This document shows, one piece after another, positions 35,608 through 46,745 of a stretch of DNA of 64,000 bases. The stretch's first letter is position 1, and each line of letters begins with the position of its first letter. Origin of the DNA: Tetradesmus obliquus. Taxonomy: Eukaryota; Chlorophyta; Chlorophyceae; Sphaeropleales; Scenedesmaceae. Where the stretch lies: positions 4,270,001-4,334,000 of the forward strand of contig CP126197.1 of NCBI GenBank assembly GCA_030272155.1, given 5' to 3'. The notes under the pieces were generated by a model. That model saw only the letters and a program-made list of their open reading frames with translations, had not been told where the DNA came from and did not search any database. The position numbers were made by a program, and so were the translations under genes.

Positions 35608-36239
35608 CCAGCAGATAATGCAGACAACTGTTATTTTGTCATAAACGTTTGAATTACCCATCTGAACCTTTGAAGCAAGGAGCTGCTGGTGGTTACCAGA
35701 TTTGTGCATGCTGCTGACATCAGCAGCCCCAGGCACCACCTGGCAGGCACAGCGCACCCCAGACCCCACTGCATTGATTGCCCGAGATAAAAGAAGCCAC
35801 ATTCTGCTGATTTGATTGCTGCTAGGCATGTTTGGGCAGTGCGAGGCCGTGTTTGATCTCTGCTAGGCAGATGTCGCGCTCAGCGAGGCGGGAGCCGGTC
35901 CGGCGCCTCGGATGACATGCCCGGGCATCTCTCCAACACTCAGCACCTATAAATGCCGACTTATGACTATGAGAAGGTGATAGGCTGTGAACATATGCTT
36001 ATCTCGCTGCGGACCAGAAGCGCCATCGGTCAAAGCAAGTGAGTGCACCGAATCAACTGTTGCTTGCAGCACGTGCGCGTAGTTGCAGAGACAGTACAAT
36101 ATATACTACATCGTTATGGTTTGAGCAAGCTCTGAACTTGTTACGTGTGTCTGCATGTCCTGCTGCGCAGGTTCTGAGCATCCCAAGTTACCCGACGATA
36201 TCGAGGCGCACTACTGCTGTGTTGGACATCCTGGCACTC
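35608..36239 (+). promoter_or_regulatory. Upstream region of multicopper oxidase 1
   Basis: TATAAA lies at 35948-35953, about 290 bp before the start codon. A 22-bp block at 35891-35912 (GGAGCCGGTCC then GGCGCCTCGGA) recurs with two mismatches at 51707-51728, 179 bp before multicopper oxidase 2. This suggests a shared promoter element or remnant of the gene duplication. An acceptor-like TGCGCAG near 36170 allows a 5' UTR intron. Confidence 0.5.
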
Positions 36240-39200
36240 ATGAAAGCGCTCTACCTGATCGCAGTTGTAGCTGCGATTTTGGTTGCTAGCGCGCCTCGTG
36301 CGCAAGCGAACGACGTCATCCTCAACTTTGAAGTGGTCGACTGCGAAGGCCGGTGAGCTGGATGCAGCCTCGGCTGAGCGAATTTGCAACTATTTTCAGC
36401 TTATGACGCTTGAAGTACTAGTATTGTTGGTACGTGGGTACATCATTGCTCGCGAGCAGGATTAACCCTGCTGGCTGTACAGCTACATATGTAGCACGTG
36501 CACGCTGTGCTTGTCAGTCACTGCAACAAATGCTGCAGCTCCGGGAGCAAGTTGGGCAGCAGTGCGGCAAATGCACATTGCATCATCCGATGTTACACAC
36601 AGAGGTGGTTTACGTCATGCCATCAACGCCTGATGTGTGCTGGTGACCACCCTGCAATGCCGCGGCATCACCATGATCACCAGACAAGCAAGATGCAAGT
36701 CAAGGCACGTCCAGTTGCACATCATGCAACTGGACGTGACATGTGGCTCGTCAAGTTGGGACTGGACGTGAGCACGTCCAGTTGTGCACTGGACGTCGAG
36801 GAGGCAGACTGGACGTCAAACTGGACGAGCACTGGACGTGCAACTGGACACGTGTTACAGCACCAGAAAAGCTGTAACAAAAGCACTATATGCGTATCTC
36901 GACGCCACAGTAAAGCTGCAGTCAAGAACACCTCGATGGTGGTCGCCCTCGGCACTGGTGACTGGCCACTGCCTGCTGTCACTGCACAATGTGCATGCAT
37001 GTGAAGGCTTGCAGGACACGACTGTAAACACCAAACAGCAAACGCATCATGCACAAAGACAAATGCTGATGCAGTGCTTTGATGCTCAGCAGCATCTTCA
37101 GCATGCCACGCTGACAGCGACTGGCGCCCGCCACCTGCTTGCCACGCGAGTTGGCATGCCGCCACCGCCCGCATTGATCACAAGTGTAGCAGTTGTCTCC
37201 ACACCTGCAGCAGTGCAGCAGAAACATAGCAGTTGCATTTGATACGTGCAAGCTGCAGCGTAGGACGTGGCACTTGCTGAGGTTGGCCCCATGCCAAACA
37301 GGGTCTGGGCCAGCAGGTGTGTGCGTCCCGACTGGTGCCCGCCACCTGCTTGCCACGCTCAAGAGCAACAGTCTGCGTCCTGGGCGCCAACCCAAATCGC
37401 TGCCGCTGCACTACACATACGAGGCAGACTGCTTGCACTGGCGTTCACCATCTTGAAGCTCACCAGTAAGTGCACCAGCCATGCCACGCTGACAGCTGAT
37501 TGCTTCCTGTTTCCCCTGCCTGCCCATGCAAGCCTCGTGCCAAATCTTCACGAAAGCAATCGCCTAGCAGCGGGTCTGCCGCTGCATCAAATCCAGGCCC
37601 CACGCTTACTGCAATCAAGTGTGAGACAAGCATATAGCAGCAGCTGGATGGGTGGTGTGCACTCCACACTGCGGGCATGGCAAGGCGTATGGTATGTGCG
37701 AAGTCACAGGCATGTTCTACATCATGCACCTGCTGGCCTGCTGGGCATGTTGTCTGCTGCCTGCGTTGTGGTTCATGTATGCATTGCACAGAATGCCAAG
37801 TGTGCGGCAGCACCATACTCAGACTAGGAAGAGCTGTCACTATATGACAGCAGCAGCAGCAGTAACGTGTTATGTTTTACGAGCATAACTCCGACCCACC
37901 TGTGATGCTGGGAAACGAACAGCTGGCAGGAGCCTGCAAACAGCAACAGCAGCACATGTGATGCACAACTGCACCTGTGGACAACCTGCACGCACACAGC
38001 CCTGCAAAGCTAGCATAGCATGGCTAATGCAGCTGTACATGCAACTGATCCTGATCTGGTCATTGTTTGTTCATTTCTGCGACGGTACTGCTGCAATACT
38101 GCAACTGTTGCTGCTGCTGCTGTGCCACAGTGAGCTGGGTGCCTGCTGTCGTTCCAGCCGCTGCTGATCTGCCTGTGAGTGGCTTACCATCGCTTCAATG
38201 TAGAACGATGATCAACTTGCTGCGCCAGGCGCTTCAAACAGTGTATGATCATCCGTGAAGCTGCCTACTGCTGCACAGACTGCTGCAGCTCAATGAGCAG
38301 GCGTCCGCAGCCACCTGAACACTCGATGCTCGCATTGATCTGTTGTATTTCATGCTTATTGTTCGCGAAGGGCTCTGCCAGCGGACACAAGCCCACAGCC
38401 TGTTTCAGCCCTGCGCACTATCTGCACAGCAGCTGCGGTGTTTGACATGGGTGCGATCACTCGTGTGCTTCTGTAGTAATCATAGAAACTGTTGTTCGCA
38501 CCTGATTACTTGCCAGTCGACGATCAGTCCACGGCCGTTTGCCACCTGCCGTTTTGTATTGTAACAAATGACACGCCTGCAGCACCGCGCGGGACTATTC
38601 CGACAAATGAACGAAAGGTGTAAGAATTGAAACGACCTAGTGGAGAGGCTGGCGTTTCAGCAGTAGGGGGAGACTGAACAACACTGTGGTGACATGCTGA
38701 TCTTCGCTGTGAGGCACTATGGTGCCATGAAACACATTCACCAAGTTTTCTAGTTTAACTTTCACTTATTTGCAGTCTTTTTGCTGTGCATTGTCGAGGT
38801 GGTGCTGACCTGACCACGACAAACCCTACAGCAAGTTCAGCTGCCGTGCTAGCTGTCAAAGCCCACAATATGTGCGGCAGACATGCATAAACATCTAATC
38901 AGGGCTTCTCACGCTGGTAGCGTGTCGTATAAGACCATATATCGTCTAAGCAGCAGCAGATGTCCAGGTGCTAGCAGGCTGGACATGCGACTGGACGTGC
39001 AGACCCACCAACTGGACACCATTTGGTGCAACTGGACATGCCTGGACATGCGACTGGACATCTCGGTGACCATAGGGCGCCCTGCGCACTGAACGTGGTT
39101 TGCAGGCCTGTGGCAAATGCCACAGTTGAACTGAAGGGCTGTGTTGACCCTATTGATATCCAAGGTGGCAGGTGAGGAGCATATGGCAGCCAATAACCGA

Positions 39201-41005
39201 AACTCAACTCATCTGCATGTCTTCTGCATAGCTGCGCGCTGCACCGCCTTCTGGATACAGTCTTTGTGTTGGGATGCCGTTGCCGTACTTCTGGCATGAT
39301 GGCAGACTGCACCCCTCTTACCGCAGTGCGGCGGACAGCTGCTAGCCTGGCGGTTTTCGACTGCCGAGCGCTGAACCACCTGCTTGTACCTTCTGCTGGC
39401 AATCATGGTTGCTGCTGCTGGCAGGTACCTGCTCAAGACCAATGCTAGTGGAACCGTGTCCTTCAACCGTGCACCTCAGCTCATTCGCTACTGCTGGGGT
39501 AAGAAGGACTGCATGGTGTGCCTGAGGCTATGCAACTCCCATGCATCAGCGCGTCGCTGCTGTCACAGCTATTGCTTGTGCTGCTGCTGCCGTTGAGCGG
39601 TACATATGCTGCTGCCACCCAGTGTCGAGCCAGTTAATTTGAGAGAGAGGATAGTTACATGTGGGTCCTGGCACCATCAGCCACAACAGCCACAACAGGT
39701 TGAACACAGGTCTGAGACCAGAAAAGGAGAGTGAGCACCGTAAAACACACTGCACACCCTTAATGTGATGTGACTAATGTCTGCAGCCTCACATGTACAG
39801 GCCGCGCTCAATATTGAGCGCGGCCTGTAACCGCGCATTAATGCAGACTTATGCCTGCAACCAGCCTGTCAAGCAAGCTACTTGCCTTCACAGGACTTCT
39901 CTGCGCATCTGCCCGTGCCCTGCGCAGCTAACTATAGTCACAAGTAGCTGCCTTGACTCCACTCTCCGTCTTGCATCTGCCTGCTCTCCTTGCAGGCAAG
40001 GGCGGCCAGCTGTGCTCCTGGACTGCCACTGGTCCTGATGGCACCGAGTACGACTCTGGCTCCCCGTATACAATCGTCAATGACTATGATGTGCCAATTA
40101 GCCCTCGGGAGCTGGCCAACTGCACCTGCAGGGGCATAGATGTGTGCCCAAGGGAGGCTGTTTACCCAAGGACCATCACTTTCAAGCCCGCCAGCTGTGA
40201 GTGTGCAGGATATTGCATCAACAGTGCGTGCATCAGTGGTGTTTGCTGATACCGCGTTGTTGAAGCTTGACATGCCTTTGCCGTTTGACCTGAAAACAGC
40301 GCGCGAACACCTTCATGCTGCACTTAGCATCATGCGGTAACCTGAGTTGCGTGTGCTTTTGTCTGCTTTTTCTCACAAATGCTGTGTGTGCATTCCGTGT
40401 CCCTGCAGGCTCCACACCTCCCATCTACCGAAACGCAGCTGTGCTCAACCCCGCCTGTGTGGCTAAGTACCAGTCCACGCTGCTGCTGCCACCCATCATG
40501 CCCCGCCTGACCGGGGTGAGAGTGGGGCGCAGGTTTCGACCCAGGAAGTACACCATGTGCCTGACTGTCCACGTGCATGCATGCATCTGTTGATGAACTG
40601 GGCTTGAAGAAAACCCTCTGCCCCATTTGGCGCACTTGCGACTGGGAGAGGGAAACATGTGCCGTGTGCTTTGATTGTGTTTGCGCCGGTGCATGCACAA
40701 CTATTGCAGCTGTGCCACTACTTTACAACAGTGGATGCTTGCTCTGGCAGACTGCTGATCCTGCTGTGTCTGCTCTTGCCCTGCCTTTTGTTGTGTATGA
40801 CTGTTTGCAGTCCAAGGATCCCAACCCCGCAGCTGATCAGGTGAATGCGGTAGCAAACACAAGGCCAGATTTGCATGTATGATGTCACAAGCTGTGGCTG
40901 CACAGGGCCACCTGAGGCACTTGCAGTGCATGTTATGCTGCATTGTTCAGCAAGCATGTTGTTCATCACCTGTGCCCCACCACTTACACTTCCCTGACAC
41001 CCTCC

Positions 41006-41043
<38 letters not shown>

Positions 41044-44000
41044 TTCCCTGCAGTACAACATCAGCGTGCGTGAGATCTTCCAGTCAGTGCTGCCCACCGT
41101 CTTGGCTGCTGACGCGCCTGCTGAGTGCCGCGACGGCTATGACCCTTTCAGGCCCACCCGGCTGTTTGCCTATGGCACTGAGATCCACGGCCAGTCAACA
41201 CACAACTGGCCAGCCTTCACAATCGAAGCCACGGTAGGTTGTGTATGTATGCTCGTGAGTGCTTTTGCCAGTCACACATGATGCACAGAACAGGCTTTGG
41301 ATTCAAAAACGCAGATGCCGTAGAGGTGAGTACGCCCCACCAAGCAAGCTGGCCAATGCCTGGCTGGCGCAGCTGATTGACGCACAGGGTAGTGCATGTG
41401 TATTGGTTGTCGTGTGGGCTGCTGCTGCCGCCTCAACTAGTTCAATCGTCTCAAAGGATGGATCAACAAGTACTCTTTGCTGCTGGCTGAGCTCGCCTGC
41501 TGCAGACACAAAGACCTACCACCAAACCACTTGTGTCTGGTCTGTCTGTCTGCGCATGCAGCGAGGGCGGAGGGTGCAGGTGCAGTGGAGGAATGAGCTG
41601 TTTGACCTCAACAGGCGCTACAGGCCCCACCTGCTGGCTGACCAGCTGGACCAGACAATCCACTGGTGAGGGATTGTAGTGCTGTTTTGTCCTGCATAAA
41701 GTGGCTTTTGTACTGCCTAGAGCGGGCTGTCACGTGGTCCCCACCTGCTGGCTGACCAGCTTGACCAGACAATCCACTGGTGAGGGGTTGTACTGCTTTT
41801 GTGCTGCCCAGAGGGCTGTACTGCTGGTACTGCCCACAGTGGCTTTTGTACTGCCTAGAGTGGGCTGGAGTAATGTAGTCCTCACCCTCTGGCCGACCAT
41901 TGGGACCAAACAATGCACTGGTGAGGATTCATATTGCATTTTGTACTGCATAAAGCGGCTTTTGTACTGCCTAGAGTGGGCTGGAGTAATGTAGTCCTCA
42001 CCCTCTGGCCGACCATTGGAACCAGACGATGCACTGGTGAGGATTCATATTGCCTTTTGTACTGCATAAAGCGGCTTTTGTACTGCCAGGAGCGGGCTGT
42101 AGGACTGTAGTCACCACCCGCTAGCCGACCAGCTGGACGAGAAAAATATTTATTGTTGAGGCTGCTGTACTGCTTGCAGGGTGCTGATGTACTGCCTAGA
42201 GCATGCTGGCTGGCCAGAGAGACATGACAGTCCGTAGATCAGGGGAATGGCCTGCTTACTGTACTGCCTCTGAAGATTTTGCACCGCCAAGATTGATGCT
42301 GCTGCACTGCCTGCAGCCTGGGTGCTGTACTACCTGGAGGCATTCTGCTCCACTGCATGCATAACATTGCTGCTCTGCTGCCGCTGCTGTTTGTGCCTAA
42401 TGCAGGGCCAACCCCAATGTGAGCACACCCCCAGGGATTGTCATCTTTTGAGGGACATTGTGTCATCATATGCGCCGACTGCTTGTGGGAGGAAGAACAC
42501 CCAGCACATTTCACAGCACAACTCTGCAGTGATGATGAATGGAGTTTATAGTGACATACCATCAAGGCAGCATGCATGCATGGCACAGGCCTCAAGGTCA
42601 TCGGCTCTTCTCTTGGCAGATCATGGCCGCACACACTGGCTGCTGCACGCTTGTGTTGGCTGTGGCTGCTGCTCTCCCTGATTGTGAAGATACAATACAC
42701 ATGCTTGTTGCATGCTGCCCATGCCTGCCAGATCTTCTGTTACACGTCACCTCGTGCATTGTGCTGCACCGCCTCCTGCTGTTGCAAACCTTATTTCATC
42801 GCCATGCAGGAGCTTGGTGCAATGGGCACTGATCACGCGCCCTGCGAGGGCTGGCCTGATGGCCCCATGTACAATGCAACTGCCTGCACGTAAGCACAGG
42901 CTGCAGCACATTGTTACTAACAACGTTAGTAACGCAAATGCATACAAGTGATGCGCATCGCACCTCTCTGCTAGCTTACCGTGCTGTACGCGCAGCTACT
43001 TGCCAATGAGAGAGAGGATGATCACATGTGGGTCCTGGCACCAGCTTGGATGGTACAAGCCACAACAGGTTGAATGCATAGTCTGAGACCAGAAGGGGAG
43101 TGAGCACCATAGAGCACGATGCACAATGCCCGTAGACGTGTATCGGCCGCTGCAATGCGCATGGCAATCATACTTACAACCACACATGGCCATGAAGCTG
43201 TGTCAATCAAGCTGTCGTGTTGATGGCTGTCAAACTCCTGACAACTACAACCATGCTGTCATGTGTGTTCCATGCAGCATCGCGGCTACCACCAAGTACA
43301 CAGGCCCTGTGCCCATTGTGACACACGTGCATGGCATGGAGGGAGTGCAGGACAACAGTGACGGCTACACAGAGGCATGGTACTTGCCGAATGCCACAAA
43401 CCTGGCTGGGTACAAGCCGGTGAGCTGTTGGAGGCGGTTTAGTCAGGCAACATTCGTGTGCTGTTGGTCAGGTAAATCAGGAACTTTGGCTCCTTCGGGT
43501 GTATGTGGGGTTGCGCAGGCAGTGCTGTGACGCTGCTGAGTCTGCTGCAGGTCCAAGCACGTGCGTGCAGCAGTGCTTAGCGTACAGGCCATCTGCGTGC
43601 ATGTGGTTCGCCAGCGCTGCACAGTTCAGCAAGGTGTGCTTGATCACATCCAGCTGACCAATGTGCTGGCTTCTTGCTGCTGCTGTTGCTGCTGCTGCTG
43701 CCTGCAGTACGGCACATGGTATGACAAATTCAGGACAGAGGCACAGGCCAGCAACCCTCCTAGTGCTTACGGTCCTGGCCTGGCCACTTACACCTATCCA
43801 ACATCACAGCGCCCCAGTCAGCTGTGGTACCACGACCATGTGTGAGTTTCCAAATGCAGCTGCACATACAATGCACGTTCTGCATGCTGCTGTTACTGCT
43901 GCGTGTGTGCTGTCATTGCCAAGACACGCATTCTTCAGTCACATGTTGCTTCACTCAGTGCATCATCCGCACAGCATATGCGACAGCTGCTAGCATCCTG

Positions 44001-46704
44001 ACCACGCTGCTGATGTGATGCGTGCCATTGCACTGCTGTGACACTCAGCATAATTATCCGCGATTGATACACTGCGCACAACAGCAACAAACGACTGAAT
44101 GTGTGGACGGTGAGCGACACAACAGTAGTGCTTGTCTTTGCGGCGGCGCATCATTGACTGCGTACTACGCCTGGTAGGCATCTGCATCATATTTCGTTTG
44201 TGTACACCTGCAGCATGCCGCATGCATGCCCGAGCCTCTTTCACGTACAGTCTGGATGTCACCCACACACATGTGTTACCCTAACACCAACATGCTGCTT
44301 GCTGCTTGTCCTGTTCGCTGCTTTTGATATCATGCTGCTTGCAGGCTGGGCGCAACGTGTACACCGGCCTCGCAGGCTACTTTATGGTCTATCTGATCTG
44401 TTGGGATCTGACGTGATCTGACCTGATCTAATCACAATCTTCTGCTGCTTGCAGGCTGGGCGCCACCCGCCTCAACGTGTACACAGGCCTCGCAGGATTC
44501 TTCATGATCCGCAACAAGTTCCCTCGAAACGGGCCTGAGCTGCCCGGCCTGCCCTTTCCCCCACCCGGCAGTGGCCCAGACAGCGCAGTGAGGGAGCTGC
44601 TGCTGGCGATCCAGGACCGCGCATTCGACGTGAACAACCAGCTGTACTACTCAAAGCAGGATGCACTGGACCCCACCTTTGCATTGCCTGATGGCCCTGT
44701 GCCGCCTATTTGGGTTCCAGGTGGGACGCGGATGGTGCCGGTGCTGGTGATGTTGTTAATTGTCACATGCTGAGCTGCGGCAGCTACATAACGTTATAAC
44801 GGTGTGTGGGAAGGCTAACTGTGTTGCTTGGTGGTCAATGCATGCATTGCCAGCCTGGTTCTGCCCTGCATATTGCACAATCGCATCATATGCTGCCCTG
44901 CGACATGCCATACCTCAAACAGATTAAACATTGGTGCTGTGCTACATCACGTCATCATCATCGTGTTAGCATTTCAGCCATAGCATGTGCTACAGCATGT
45001 GTGTCTGACACATAGGTCCTTCACCGTCCAGCAGCCGTGGAATCGTCTTTTCACATGCATTGGTGTGAAGGCGGCTGAAGCTGCACTGTGGTTGTGCCGT
45101 GTGTATGGCTGTGCAGAGTTTGCGGCCTCTCTCCCAGATGGCACCGATGCAACAATGATGATGGTAAACGGTCGTGTGTCACCCCGCCACGTGAGTGCTG
45201 CTTGGTGCTGATGGCTTTGCAGATGGAATCGACGATGCCAGAGATGCTCTTTTCAGCACTGCTGCCGCGCCGAGCAGTACTGCTGCATATATGACTATAT
45301 AGTCAGCCATGCTCGATACTCTTGCTTCCCCTTGCCATGCATGTCCTACCATACGCTGTGCAAAGATATCACAATGTATGTCATTTTTTGCAGTGTTAAC
45401 AGCCCAGTCATCCTGCTGACACATTGTCTTTGTTCTGCTGCAGAGTGTGGCCCCTGAGCCGTACCGGCTGCGTGTGCTCAACGGCTGCAATGCCAAGGCC
45501 CTCATCCTTTACTTCAGGTGAGCTTGGCAAAAGCTTCACCTGCATCACGTCGAAGCAAGCTTTGTTGCGTCTGCTTGTGCTGTATCTCACAGTATCATGT
45601 TGGGTGTGCAGTTCTTGGCGCACAGCAACAGTTTCAAATACACCCTGACCTCCCTTGCTGCATGCTTCTTGACACACCCTGACCTCCCTTGTTGCATATT
45701 TTTGGGCCTTTTTCTGCAGCACCACGCAGCCCACCGCAGCCAACCCGGTTGTGACCACAGGCATCCTGCGCTTCTATGCCATCGGCAATGAGGGCGGCTT
45801 CTTCCCCTCAGTGGTGGGCCCCTTTACTGACACTGGAGTGCTGATGGGGCCGGCTGAGCGCTACGACCTGATTATCGATTTCAGCGGGATACCTGCCGGT
45901 GAGACTGCAGGGGGCTTTCTGGCCCCCGGCATGGCAAAGGCAGCTCGTCCGTTCATGCGCATGTTGATACCCTGTGGCCATGCCGACCTTGTCACAAAAT
46001 GGTAACAGAGCCGTAGTGGGTTTCTTCACTGCTGCAAGTATGGCGCACGTATGGCGTCAGCTAGGGCAGAGCGGGCAGCACCATGCATAGCCTGGTTGAG
46101 CTCTGCGCATGGAGCAAGCTATCTGGTGCGCTTGATTCGTGTGTGCAGCTTACCAGGGAGAGCAGCGGCCAGCAGCCAGCAGCTGCGCTAGAAATGCACT
46201 CAATGGCTGGATGCTCACTCACAGCTGGTTTGTTTGTGATGGGGTCATTACTGAAGATCACATTTGCATGTTGCCTCGTGTGTGTGTGGCTGCAGGCAGA
46301 AGCGTGTACATGCTGAACAAGGGCCCTGGCGTAGTGTATGATGGCTCCAATGTTGGCAATGGAACCACCGTCCACATTGCACAGGTACGCGCAGCCTGGT
46401 GCAGTGACAGCAGGCGCTGCGTTGCTGCTTATCCTGTGCTGCCGCTTTGATGCAAGCGCTCTCAGCAGAATCGTGTGCAGGCTTGAAACTGCTTCCATGA
46501 TCACAGTGCCTAACCGCTGCTGCTACCGCTGCTGCTGGTGATGGTGGTTGTTTGCACCAATGTAGGTCATGCGCTTTGACGTTGGGTCGGCTACACCCAA
46601 GCCATTTGACCTGGCGACGCTGAACGCTTCGCTGGTATCTGAGTGGAACAAGGCACCCACCACGCTGCCAACCACTGCCACTGTGGAGCGCCAGGTGAGA
46701 GGCC

Positions 46705-46745
<41 letters not shown>

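Noticed and set aside
36722-38400. Several 60-190 codon open frames in intron 1 of oxidase 1
   Set aside because: No recognisable transposase, reverse transcriptase or other domain; lengths fit chance in GC-moderate DNA. The interval is described as a long intron with motif arrays instead.
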